Positions 14,501 to 24,963 of a DNA stretch of 64,000 nucleotides are shown piece by piece. The DNA is from Trichuris trichiura (taxonomy: Eukaryota > Nematoda > Enoplea > Trichinellida > Trichuridae). How positions within the stretch are numbered: position 1 is the first letter of the stretch; every line of letters starts with the position of its first letter. The notes below the pieces were generated by a model. That model was not told the DNA's origin. It ran no database searches and saw nothing but the letters and a program-made list of their open reading frames with translations. A program made the position numbers and the translations under genes. Where the stretch lies: the NCBI GenBank assembly GCA_037903355.1, contig JBAJFE010000004.1:6060001-6124000 (forward strand), given 5' to 3'.

Positions 14501-14960
14501 TAACGAAGCGATAGGACAAATTATCCAAAGGAAACGGTTGTCCAAAATGATAAATTATGACATGCTTGTCTTTTCGTCATCGGATGAAGAAACTGATACT
14601 AACTTGCGTAACTCGGTTAAACGAACAGGTTCCACAAGCGCGACCCAACAGGAGAGAACCACTGAAATGCCATCTCCATCTAGTTTAACTGAAAACAAGG
14701 GTACCAATGCGGAGCATACTGTAGAACCAGAGTTAGTATCAGTGAGCAACAGTTCGGCGAAAGAAGTGAATGCATTACCTTCTGGAGATGCGTCTATACC
14801 TTCTTCCCAGTCACCTGGAATGGTTGATGACGCTGAAGGAAGCCCGCTTCCACAAATGAAATCTTCAACGGAAGTGACAGATGGCCAGCAGACGAAGAGA
14901 AAGTTTTTCCGTTATAAAGTTAAACCGATTATTCCGCCGCAGCGACCTCGTTTGCATTGA
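11526..14960 (+). CDS. BRF1: TFIIIB subunit BRF1 (complete, 5 exons)
   Basis: Exons 11526-11732, 11814-12197, 12534-12658, 13662-13830 and 13887-14960 give 652 aa; human BRF1 has 677. BRF1 joins TBP and BDP1 on RNA polymerase III promoters and recruits Pol III for tRNA and 5S synthesis. The N-terminus has a zinc ribbon (Cys4/6/8 and Cys22/25). Two cyclin-like folds follow, including RDWIAIGRRPAGICGAALL in exon 3 and DLEEECDPP at the end of exon 4. The Brf homology II block that grips TBP is near residues 438-520 (DIDISNYLL to INYDMLV). A basic KRKRGRPRLP stretch resembles an AT-hook. The first metal half-site is CxCxC rather than the usual CxxC, which is odd. The third intron holds two foldback repeats. 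The first donor (CGT|GTAATT) is weak, so the 3' end of exon 1 is the least certain boundary. Confidence 0.95.
12699..12806. repeat. Foldback and Penelope-terminus remnant in BRF1 intron
   Basis: Perfect 22-nt arms (12699-12720 and 12738-12759, containing AATGCACTCAAC and its complement) enclose a 17-nt loop. The right side runs on to TCATCCATCCGTTGGTAGAG at about 12784-12803. The same order of sequence follows the hammerhead-like modules near 24.9 kb, so this is a shortened member of that repeat family inserted in intron 3 of BRF1. Confidence 0.65.
13205..13365. repeat. Foldback repeat in BRF1 intron
   Basis: Long imperfect arms of roughly 60-70 nt converge on a short GC-rich loop near 13280-13290. 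Both contain AGCTACGGGAT or its complement and a GTCCCGTTAAAC block. It is a separate family from the Penelope-type foldbacks. A hairpin this long inside the pre-mRNA could affect splicing, but no evidence of that is visible. Confidence 0.7.
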
Positions 14961-17900
14961 ATGCTTTTCATGTATTTGACCTCTTAGCTACAAAGTCGCG
15001 AGTGTATCACTGGTCGTGGAAACGAATGTTGAGACTTCCGTCTAACAGTGAAAAAAATTGTGGTTATGGTTTCTATGCCAATTATAGTAAACAAATTGGT
15101 CGTGTAAATTATGTATTTATTACTAAATTTTCCTGCCTTCTCCGTCCCTCTCTCTCGTAGCTTTCCTGCCTGATCGGTGTTAAAAAATAGATTTACCACT
15201 TGACGGCGGAACAAAGTGAGTTTCACTGGTCATTATCGATTTCCGTATGTGGTGAGCCACTTTCACATTCTTTACGATTTGTTTTCCGCTAACGAAAGTT
15301 CCTCTCCTACAAATGCAATCTGCTGGCTGAGTTTGTTTTTCCGCGAACACGGTACCGCACGGATTGACGCAAACTAATCTTTTCCCCAGAAAGAAAAAAG
15401 GTGCATTAAATATCAGGTAGAACCGTTCCACAAATAATAAAAATGGTGCAAAAGTCTCAGAGGTTTGTCATACCTTCTTGGATCACTCACAGTATTACAC
15501 CCTGCCGTAAGGGAAAAGGAATTCCATGTCAACAGGAAAAGGCGTTACAGTTTCCCATAGGAGACAGGAAACTCTAATCCAAACTCTCCAGTCGTGAATG
15601 GGTTTTCTTTTAACCTTCTGAAAAAAACATCTTACCCAGCAGGATTGAGAAAGAGGAGAGGAAGGGGAGGAATGAATGCCATAACACGGAAATAAAGCAT
15701 CCAACAGGGGACTACACCCTACAGGACGAATCTACTTGGGCAAGAATTCTCGCTGGAAACGCAGAGTAGACAAAGTAGTTTTGAAGCCATAGAAAAGGGT
15801 CTCAAATCTATGCTCTTCCGTTCTCTCCTTCTTACCGACGACTGACCTTTGGCTGACATCTGCATTTGCAGTTCGATATTTAATTGATAACTCCGTTTTT
15901 AGTGCCTTTGTCTGTCAACGTTGATAACTCGACTAGCTCCGAAAGCTAAATTCGAATAATATCGTCTTGTGTATGTATTAATAAGCTGTTTATGAAAAAA
16001 GGTGGGAAAGTGACGAATTTTAAATTTCTGAACTGCCTAGTTTTGTCTTCAGAAGTCTGGAAGCGAAAAGAACCCTGGAATGGTCAACAACACCGGGGCC
16101 AAAGAAAGTGTAGAATTTTCACGGAGATGGCTTCCTAAACGCTGAATATTCTTCCTAAAGCTTCAAAACATTTTGTTGCTAATCAAGCGGTTGAATACAA
16201 TATGAAGCACGTAGATTAACGCATCTCTGAGTCTCCTTTACTTCAATATACTTTTCGTCGCTGACGCACTCCTTTGCGCAAGCTTGAATCTGTCGCAGAA
16301 ATCTCTTCATCAGCTGCATTTTTAAGAATGCTCATAAGAGCATGGTTTCAATAAGAGGTAGCCAGCAAAACGTTGCTGAAGAAAGGTGATACTTCATTTC
16401 CGCCAGCCCAGCGCTTACGGTACTCAATAAGTAAAAGTAAGTTCACTTAAGCCACTCCTTAACGTCGCCGACTTTTGCTGGCGTCAGTTATTGATGAACA
16501 CTAGTGTAATTTTTTATAAAAAGTGTCGCCTTATTATTCAGGCTTGCCTGTCGGCTTATTTTTGCTCCCGCTCGATTACACAGCTCCATTGCGAACAAGG
16601 TTCCTTAATTTCAAAATTCATAACATTTCTCGTTGAGACGCGCAGGACGCACCGCTCTCATGGATCGGAAACTCACAAAACGTAGGATAAGATGACACAG
16701 TCGGTTTGACGCCATGCAGGGCTTCTGGCATAAGGCAGCTAAACCTCAAAGCTTTATTTCTAATTAAAAGTACTAGTGACTAGTTGGTAAATGCGAATGA
16801 GTCTTTCAGAAAAGCATTCATTATCATCGCTAACTGAATGACTACCATGTCAGCTGTAATCTTCACTTACTTGGCTATTGCCAGGGCTGTACATGAACAT
16901 CACGTAAGTGTGGCAGCACAAGTAAGTTTTTGTGGCTTTCTATTTCTTGAGAAGTGATTGTGGTGCTGAATTGGATCCCTTTCGGCATGCAGTTTTGTAT
17001 GGGGAGCAACTTAGCGTATGCTGTTTTTAATGAGAACACATATTTCAAATCTTTGTAGTAACCGTATGCCTGTTATTTTGAACATAAATGCACGCGAATA
17101 CGTTGTATTAATGATTAATCTTTTCTAGCGTACATTTATATACAGTTATATATGACTTGTGCAGTTCGAGTGTTTGTATCATAATGCCTGTTATTATATG
17201 ACTCCAGGTATACCGTAACGTTTACAAAGGTTAGTCGCTAATACATTGAGTTTTTATGTAAAGGACTCTTCAATTTTGACTTACCACAGAGCTGATTTGA
17301 TTTAGCAAACTAGGAGCAAGTAAAGTTTTAGGCGTCTTTTTCTTACTGGGGCGAATGGTGTAAGCGTACTTAGGCTTTTGGAATTCAAGTGACGTCAAAT
17401 ATTTTGGTTGTTGATAACATCCTTTCTCTGCAGAGTGATTATAGTGGGTTTTATGTTTTCAAACGTGCATACGTTGCTCATCGGATAGTTACTTGCGATT
17501 AGAAAGTGGATTATGCTATTTTTGTTTTGGTGTTTTCTGGACTGAGCAAGTGTTTCCTATGCGGTGTAACTAAAAGTCGCTATGAAGTTGTTCCTTGACA
17601 GTTTATGGTATCTGTCCATTCATTAGGGCATTAAGACAATTAGCATCATGCCTTAGGTGTAACATAGATGCTTAGAACTTAGAGATGTGCGTAATCTCTT
17701 GCGAAGAGCGGCAATGGTTGGCGGAAGGAACCGTTCATAATGTAAAAAAGGAGTGCAGAACTTCAGTTGGCCTTTATTTTGAAGCTTGCTTTGTTTTCCT
17801 TTATCTTATTATATTTGTTCAGCCGAAGTTGCTAGAAGTAAAATGTCATTTACTTCTACTGGGAAAAAGCTTCCACTTTCCCTGTTACACGTTGAGTACT

Positions 17901-19744
17901 TTTTCTTCGAGATTGTTGACGCACCGGCGAGACAAGCATGTGACAGAGGAAAAATAGTTGCATATGAGTACTTGTTTAAATGTTCCTTAGTCTTGTTGAG
18001 CACACTGTTCTTCATAATGGGCTCATGAAGACGCATTAGTTTTTGGTATGATTTTTGATTCCCCCGGTGTTGATTGTAAGACTACAACTCCTAGAAACAA
18101 CTAATCATCAAATGATTAGTATGACTAGAAACGGTCCATACGGAATGTATGAATACTAGCTGTATAGTTTGATAGCTCTAGTTCCATCGTCAGCAATTTC
18201 GTATGCCAAAACCTTCTGTCGGTCATTCCAATTGTTGTAAGATAAACGAATGATTCCTAAATTATCTGTTCCGGCTTCATCCTGCTATTGAGAACGAAAC
18301 AGATTTTTGGTATACCTTATCTTTGTTAATCTATTACCATCTCTTCACTCCAGACAACGTTGTGCGAACTATTGCAAACTTTTCGCTGTCTACGATGATA
18401 GCGTTTCGAAATAAAGTAACCACTTAAACTACCTGTGGAAAAATGTGTTTTACTTAAGTTGAGAGTAAAAAAATAAAGTGGGAATTTTCTATTTTTAAGT
18501 TCTGTCCAGCTACCAGCCGACCTTTGCATTAGCATAGACTACCTCCTTTCGCTGCCCATTGGGAAGGCAACAGGTTTGGAACTCAACGACTAGTTATAGC
18601 AGATGCCTTGGGTCCTTTCGGTTGGCGGGTGATGACCTAGAATTGTTTGACTGACTTGGGTTAGCTCAGCAGGACGACAGTGTTTGTCGGTGGATTGCAC
18701 AGTTGACTTTTCCTTGTTTACCAGGATTTATGTACGGACTTACAGAAGCTTAACTTGCGTGCGGTGGGATAGGCATAATTACTACGAGCAAAAATGACCT
18801 AATTGTGATTTAAGCTTAGCTACTGAGATCACCGGAAAAAGACTTCGGAGACTGTAGGTGAACGAGCAGCAGTATCAGTGTATGGCTAATTTTTGTGTGG
18901 ACGTATGGGAGATATAATGTGTGAGGGTACACATTGCGAACGTCGAAGGACTGGAGTAGCTGCAAAGCGTGATTGATTGGCAGTGCAGTAATTTCGATGA
19001 ATGTAGAAAAGTTAACTCGTGAAGTTCACGGCAATAGTTTCGTCTGCTACTGAGGTAATTGAGCTCACGCCAGTCGAACATAAATCTCAAGTGAAGTCGT
19101 CTGCCGACTGAAAGCTGCGAGCTGTAGTCCAAAAACAGCCGACGCTTTGAAGTAATCAGAAACCATGTTAGTTTACCACTACATTGTGCAGATCATATTC
19201 GGGTTCCGTTTATTGTTTAAAATATGCGGTAGGGTCCATTACAATTTGCTTATTTTTTATAACAGAAGGTGAAGAAGAAATGTGTTTCCGCATCCATTTC
19301 TTGTTGTATGAAAAAAGAAATACTCTCTAGCAAGGAGTAAGATCTGATAATAGAAGTTGAACAGTATTATTAGTGTACTAATAAAAGCAATAGTTGTCAA
19401 ATCAAGCGTTTTTACCTTCTGTACAATACAAAATTGGAACGTAAACATTTTTTGTAATAAAAACACTTTAGGGAGCTCGTTTTTTCGAAATAATTTAAAA
19501 GTTGTTTGGCCAAGTGTTTGTATTGTAGAGATAAGCGATTCGGTATTTTAGAAGTTGCTTAATCAGTTTTCATGATGACTGTACGTTTCATTTTACTTTG
19601 ATTACGTGCTTTATTATCCTTAGAAGGCTATTTGAATTACCTGTAGGCATTATTAATTAAAACGTGATGTTTTCTGTGTTGTACCTGTTTTTCAATAGAC
19701 TGCAGCTTGATTGTTTGACGAAAGCGTAGTGCCATTTGCTGGTG
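14961..19744. other. Gene-poor stretch
   Basis: No gene is supported in these 4.8 kb. A minus-strand frame at 15180-15431 (84 codons, Cys-containing) and plus frames at 17685-18028 have no recognisable domains or clear exon borders. A small palindrome, ACTAATCAT with its complement around CAA, lies at about 18100-18121. Most of the stretch is AT-rich unique-looking sequence. Confidence 0.4.
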
Positions 19745-19752
19745 GTCTAATG

Positions 19753-20239
19753 CAGCCATTCTCAACCTTTTCTGCGCTAGGCCCCCCTTGGAAGGTGTCT
19801 TCAGGTGCCAGGCCCCCCCTTTTCCTATTGGTCGATTAATTTTTGCGTTTTTTGTATAGGAGCCAATCAGCTTTCAACGGCAACCTCCTAGTATCAAGTT
19901 AATGCAATGATACAATGCGAATATATAGTCGTCAAATCATTTGAAAAGAGCCCTTGGGGTTCTTCGAAACTAACAATGAAACAATTTCGTCAAGTCGAGT
20001 GAGAATTTATGCCAATCCTCTATAAAGGGATGCTGCTAAGGGTTAACCAATCCTCTATAGAGGACTGGCATAAATTTTCACCCTTCCGATCTACCTAACT
20101 ACGCTTGTTCCAATAAGGCTTTTCAGCCCCCCTTGACGGCCTCCTGGCCCCCCCCCTCTGAAAAATTTTTGATTTCGGCCCCCCCTGACACCCTCTCGGC
20201 CCCCCTTGGGGGCCCCAGGCCCCCCGTTGAGAATGGCTG
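19753..20239. mobile_element. hAT-type MITE with intact 8-bp target duplication
   Basis: The element begins CAGCCATTCTCAAC and ends with its complement GTTGAGAATGGCTG. It is flanked on both sides by the identical octamer GTCTAATG (19745-19752 and 20240-20247). An 8-bp duplication and CAG...CTG ends are diagnostic of hAT insertions. The 487-bp interior is non-coding. It has C-rich tracts (CCCCCC) near both ends and an inner inverted repeat at about 19998-20083 built on TTTATGCCAATCC. It ends 101 bp before the EF-Tu start codon, so it lies in that gene's promoter or leader. Confidence 0.9.
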
Positions 20240-20340
20240 GTCTAATGGAATGCGGGGTTGTCTTCGCGAACAGATCGAATGCTGTTTTGACGAAATAGTG
20301 CAATCGCTTAATTGTCAAATCGTTGTTTGCTTTAGGGATA

Positions 20341-21795
20341 ATGTCTTGTTCACAGACGCTTCTCCGAAAGGCAACATTTGTGGCAAAGCTGCTACAAAGT
20401 AGCCAGGCGCTCTCCCAATGCTTCAAACCCGTCTCATGCTACAACAGATACTTGTGCACCATTTGTCGCGACAAGGAAAACTTCAACGTCGGCACTATAG
20501 GGCATATCGATCACGGGAAAACAACATTAACTTCCGCTATTACGAAGGTTCTTTCGGAAAAATCAGGTGGGCATGAAGATTTTGGCTTGGGCAAAAACTG
20601 CCTTTTTGATTGTTAAGCGTCGACAAAGTTCACGCCATTCGAACTAATTGATAAGGCTCCTGAAGAGCGACAACGTGGGATAACTATTACAATTGCTCAT
20701 GTTGGATACGAAAGCGACACGCGCAAGTATGCACATACCGATTGCCCTGGGCATAAAGATTTTATTAAAAACATGATATGCGGTACCACGCAAATGGACG
20801 CTGCAATTTTAGGTTAATTGCGTGTCTGCGCCTGTATTGTTTGTTGTTTGCATTTTGTCCTTATAGTTGTGGACGCAGCGGAAGGTGTTATGCCACAAAC
20901 CAGAGAGCACCTAATGTTGGCCAAACAAATTGGCGTTGAACGAATTGTAGCATTTATTAACAAAGCTGATAAGACCGACCAGGATGTGCTGGAACTGGTG
21001 CAAATTGAAGTACGCGAGCTTCTTTCTGAATACGGTTATGATACGAATCGTTCGCCCGTTATTGTGGGTTCCGCGTTATTAGCTCTTGACGGAGTAGATA
21101 CGGAATATGGTGTGCAGTCCATATTGCGTCTGGTAGCTGAACTTGACAAATTGCCTATGCCAGCACGTGATTCTGATTCTTCAGTTCTGCTACCTGTTTC
21201 ATCCGCTTTTACGGTGACAGGTCGAGGGACTGTAGTAGTAGGCACTATGGTGTCAGGTGTACTTCGCAAAGGCGGAAAGGTACAAGTAATCGGTGAAGGA
21301 AAATTTCTTGATACAATTGTTTCGGATTTGCATATTTTTCGCGAACCTGTGAAAGAAATCAGAGCTGGTGATCATGCCGGAGTGCTTTGTCGTCACCTCC
21401 GTGTTTCAGACGTTGAGCGAGGCATGTGGCTAGTGAGCCCTAATACAACGCCATTGTGCAACTACTTTCGGGCTGAAGGCTATTTTTTAAAGAAAGACGA
21501 ATGTGGAGTTGAATTACCTCCATTACGTGACGGTTTCACGCAAAAACTGATGTGTACTACATGGGATCAAACATGTCGCATTATGTTGCCGGCCGAAACA
21601 AGTATGGTAATGCAAGGTGAGGATTTCGCAATGAAGGCAATTCTATTACGGCCAATGCCTCTGCGGAGTGGCCTGCGTTTCACCGTTATGAACGGTAAAC
21701 ATACCATTATTAACGGCGTAGTATCAGAACTTTATAAAAACTTGCCGATATATTCGCTAAAAGATACTAAAGCTGTTGCCGAAAAAGTAAAATGA
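20341..21795 (+). CDS. TUFM: Mitochondrial elongation factor Tu (complete, 3 exons)
   Basis: Exons 20341-20566, 20618-20812 and 20867-21795 give 449 aa, with two tiny introns of 51 and 54 bp. The first ~45 residues are basic and hydroxylated, fitting a mitochondrial presequence. G-domain motifs are all present: GHIDHGKT (residues 54-61), RGITI, DCPGH, NKAD and GSAL. Domains 2 and 3 follow ([24 protein letters not shown]). The protein carries aminoacyl-tRNA to mitochondrial ribosomes. The domain-3 loop that is normally GGRHxPF, which contacts the tRNA T-arm, reads CGVELPPL here. The protein ends in a ~17-residue extension ([17 protein letters not shown]). Nematodes have two such factors for tRNAs lacking the T- or D-arm; the short tail suggests the EF-Tu2 type, which is inference. 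The start is the ATG directly before the presequence. Confidence 0.96.
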
Positions 21796-22439
21796 ATTCT
21801 AATGCGTTATGAGCGAACTTACATTTAAGTTTTGTTGCTCACCAGACGGGAACTTGTCATATACATCGAATGTGATGGCACTACTCACTAAAGTAGTGCA
21901 AATGAAATAGGACGTCCTTATCAAATCGTTTTGATAGCGGGGTAACTTAACGGAATTGGGTTTAAGGTAAGCGTTGGATGTCGGAAGGCTCGTCAGCTTA
22001 AGGAATTATGACGTCTTGTTGCCGAAGCTACTGCAGCTTCTGCGCGAAACTTCATAGGTTTTGCCGATGATTTTAAAGGCTGGAAAGTAAAATGTACTTT
22101 CGAAATTCACCCTGCTTTAAAATTTGAATCGCACCTTATACATTCGTCAGGCAAATTCAGTTGTCGTACTTTTCCAGTGTTCACTGGACGAGTTCTTCTT
22201 TTCGTTCAGATTGCAGGCCCTTCCTCAGTGGCTGTCGCTGAAAATTTTTAATTCTGGTCCCTGCCTTCACGTATTATTTTTAGTGCGTGTGTGGAATCTA
22301 CAAGAAGTTTTGATCAGTGGCTTACAATGAGTAGTATTCTAGAATTTATGCTCAACTGTGTCAAGTCAACCCGTCCTAGCTTAGCATGTAATATACTCGG
22401 CTGTCAAACTGGAATGCTTCACAGATGTCCTTGGAACGT
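21796..22439. other. Intergenic, no gene recognised
   Basis: EF-Tu 3' flank up to the truncated gypsy element. I see no coding content or repeat here. Confidence 0.4.
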
Positions 22440-23207
22440 TGCATTCTCTTGCTCCTAATCCAGGTGAAGTGTTTGACCCGCAACTAGGGTCCCCGCCGTG
22501 CAGCCCCACTAACCAAAAACTTTGCGCATATGGTGGTATCACAGTTCCGCTCAAGGGACAGGCGAATGTGCGCGTTATCCTGGGAGAACAGGCACGACAG
22601 CTGACCTTGCTAGTGACTGACTTGGAACAAGGCTCCAACCTGACGGGACTGGAGTGGTTGGATGCGTTTGGCCTCCGTTTGTCACCCTATGACTCTACCT
22701 CTCTGATTGAGGAAGAGCAGATGGGAGCGGCTATCAAGGACATCGCCCTCAAGCATGAAGCGTTGTTTCAGCCAGGTATGGGTGCTTGTACCTTGTTCAA
22801 AGCACACCTGGTTCTGAAACCCAGAGCGCAGCCGAAGATGTTTAAACCTCGCCCGCTGCCTTTCGCTCTCATGGGTGCCGTCAAGGCGGAAATTCAGCGC
22901 TTCTCAGACCAAGGTAGCTGGAAACCTGTCTCGACTAGTCAGTGGGCAGCACCAATCGTGGTCGTCAAGAAGGCATCTGGCGGAATCCGTATATGTGGCG
23001 ATTTCAAGGTCACTGTTAACCCGCAGCTGGAAGTCAACCAATTCCCTATTCCGCGCCTAGAAGAACTGCTTGTCAAGTTGCAACATGGGAGGCATTTCTC
23101 GAAAATTGACTTAGCAGATGCCTACTTACAGATCGAGTTGGACGAAGAGTCAAAGAAGCTGATGGTAGTCAACACCCTCTTCGGGTTGTTTCAATATCAA
23201 CGTTTAC
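22440..23207 (+). mobile_element. Ty3/gypsy pol fragment (protease end and RT N-half)
   Basis: One uninterrupted frame covers the end of the protease region (LGSPPCSPTNQK, then ILGEQARQLTLLVTDLEQGS) and the first half of a Ty3/gypsy reverse transcriptase. RT landmarks are APIVVVKKASGGIRICGDFK, the catalytic-block FSKIDLADAYLQIELDEES, and FGLFQYQRLP. The sequence stops right there, before the YxDD box. It matches nematode K02A2.6-type elements in style. Both ends are truncated and no LTR is present. The frame runs straight into hAT sequence at 23208. Confidence 0.88.
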
Positions 23208-24521
23208 CGAGTTTGAGACTCCAGAAGAACTGTTATCACTGGAAGCCATGCATAGCAGTACAAGGGGTGGGGACATATTTGAGAAACTCGTTTTATCAAT
23301 GGAACGATTCTGTTTAAAGTTTGAAAAATTAAGTGGTCTGACTACGGACGGCGCTCCAGCTATGGTTGGCTTGCAAAAAGGCCTAGTTGCATTTGTTAAG
23401 AAGGAAATGAATAATCTCGGTCTTGATCCGAACGATTTGATAGTATGCCATTCTATCATACATCAACAGTCTCTGCGCACGGTCGCTGCGTTTCAACAAT
23501 GTGATGTCAGTAGTCGTATCGTGCGGAAACTGTATCAAGAGCAAAGGGCATAATAACCGCCTGTTTAAAGATTTTTTGAATGAACTTTCCTCCGAATATG
23601 GTGATCTCGTTTATCATTGCGAAGTTCGCTGGCTGAATCGCGGGAATATGCTAACGAGATTTTACCAACTGCGTGATGAAGTTAAGCAGTTCATGGAGGC
23701 CAAAAGCAAACCTGTCAGAGAACTAAGTGACAGAAAGTGGCTATGTGACCTGGCTTTCATGGTAGACATCGTCAAGTACCTGTCGGAACTGAATATCAAG
23801 CTGCAGGGTCCGAACTAGCTTCTCAGCTCACTCGTATCAAACGTGAAATCATTTGAAGCTAAATTAAGGCTGCGGAAACAGCAACTTGAAAAGGGCAACA
23901 TGATACATTTCCCTACACTGCAGGGACAGCAGCCTTCTACGACATTAGAGTATGCCGGTGAATGTGCCAAACTACTTGAGGCGTTTGGCGAAAGATTCAA
24001 CGATGTGAAAAGTAGACCTAAGCAACTGAACATTTTCGACATTCCATTCAATGTAGAACCAGCTGATGTACCCGATGAACTGCAGCACGAAATCATTCAG
24101 TTGCAAAGCGATGATGAGCTCAAAGCTAAATACAACAACTTCCCGCGGCTTGAGTTCTATAAGCGGTACATAAGCAACGATGAATTTCCCGTTTTGAGGA
24201 GACATGCTTTGAAATACGCGTCCGTGTTCGGAACAACCTCTGCTGCGAGCAGTTCTTTTCAAAACTTACCATCGAAAAGAGCCGTCTGCGCACGAGACTC
24301 ACGGACACAAATCTGGTGAACCAGCTGCGAGTAGCAACGTCATCAGGAGCCGACATCGCACGTCTCACCAGGGAAAAGCAGTTCCAAACATCCCATTAGG
24401 GGTGACTTCATAAATATACGTGCAAATAAAGCAAGCTGTTTTTCAATTTTTCTATCCCGCCCGCGAGCAGTCTTGTAAACCTCTATCCGGCCCGCGGCAC
24501 CAAAAAGGTTCCTCACCCCTG
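23208..24521 (+). mobile_element. Truncated hAT transposase with right terminal repeat
   Basis: The region encodes a hAT transposase of the type found in GTF2IRD2-like proteins. SLEAMHSSTRG, LSGLTTDGAPAMVG and VCHSIIHQ lie in one frame (23208-23540). A shift near 23520 leads to EVRWLNRGNMLTRFYQLRDE. An in-frame stop lies at 23816-23818. The C-terminal dimerisation part (YASVFGTTSA, CEQFF after a one-base loss) ends at 24399. The right end has the classic hAT terminus (complement of CAGGGGTGAGGAACC), ending at 24521. The matching left end is missing because the gypsy fragment replaces it. Inactive. Confidence 0.88.
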
Positions 24522-24762
24522 TTCTAATCAGTAAAGCTTTTATGTGCCCATATGATTAGTAGTACCATGTCAAAATTTTGCGGCTTCAGAGCGTCCTTAT
24601 CAAAACAATCATGTCAGAATGTTTTTGGTAGATCATCTACGGTTTTTCCTGTGCTTTATGTTTTGGTATCTGTAATTCAATGAAACAGTTGCTCTGCCAG
24701 CGGGTGGATGAGCGATTATTAGAAAAAATGTACACAACCAATGCACTCAACTTTATTTCAGA

Positions 24763-24792
24763 GCTTTCGGAACGCTCTAGTGGCGTCGTCAG
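24763..24792 (-). ncRNA. Hammerhead-like module, copy 1
   Basis: On the minus strand: CTGACGAC, a 16-nt variable part, then CGAAAGC, 30 nt in all, in the left half of the foldback. The stem II pairing is weakened by substitutions. The flanks TCA and TGA can form a 3-bp stem I, and AGCT gives a self-complementary stem III. Probably inactive. Confidence 0.45.
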
Positions 24793-24837
24793 TGAGTTAG
24801 AGGAGTAATGGAGTTGAAATTGAGTTCCTCTAACTCG

Positions 24838-24867
24838 CTGACGACAGAACTAGAGCGTTCCGAATGC
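24838..24867 (+). ncRNA. Hammerhead-like module, copy 2
   Basis: CTGACGAC then GAAC-TAGAGC-GTTC stem-loop and CGAATGC, 30 nt, in the right half of the foldback. The GAAA core has become GAAT. Confidence 0.45.
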
Positions 24868-24963
24868 TCTGAAATAAAGTTGAGTGCATTTATTTTGTAC
24901 ATTTTCTCTAATAATCGCTCATCTATCCGTTGGTAGAGCAATTGTTTCGTTTAATTACAGATG

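Larger units (their letters stand above)
24668..24963. repeat. Foldback of two inverted Penelope-type termini
   Basis: Left and right halves are imperfect reverse complements over about 140 nt each, from ATCTGTAATT at 24667-24676 to ATTACAGAT at 24956-24964. Outward from the centre each half carries a hammerhead-like module, then GCTCTGAAATAAAGTTGAG, TGCACTCAAC in complement, a CTAATAATCGCTC-like stretch and CGTTGGTAGAGCA. The same order occurs downstream of the module near 59.8 kb, close to a Penelope endonuclease remnant. This supports a head-to-head pair of element termini. Confidence 0.75.

Noticed and set aside
15180..15431. Minus-strand Cys-containing frame of 83 codons
   Set aside because: No signal peptide, no recognised cysteine framework and no splice context.
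18650..18720. tRNA-like string GGGTTAGCTCAGCAGG
   Set aside because: It resembles a D-arm, but no matching T-arm or acceptor stem could be folded downstream.
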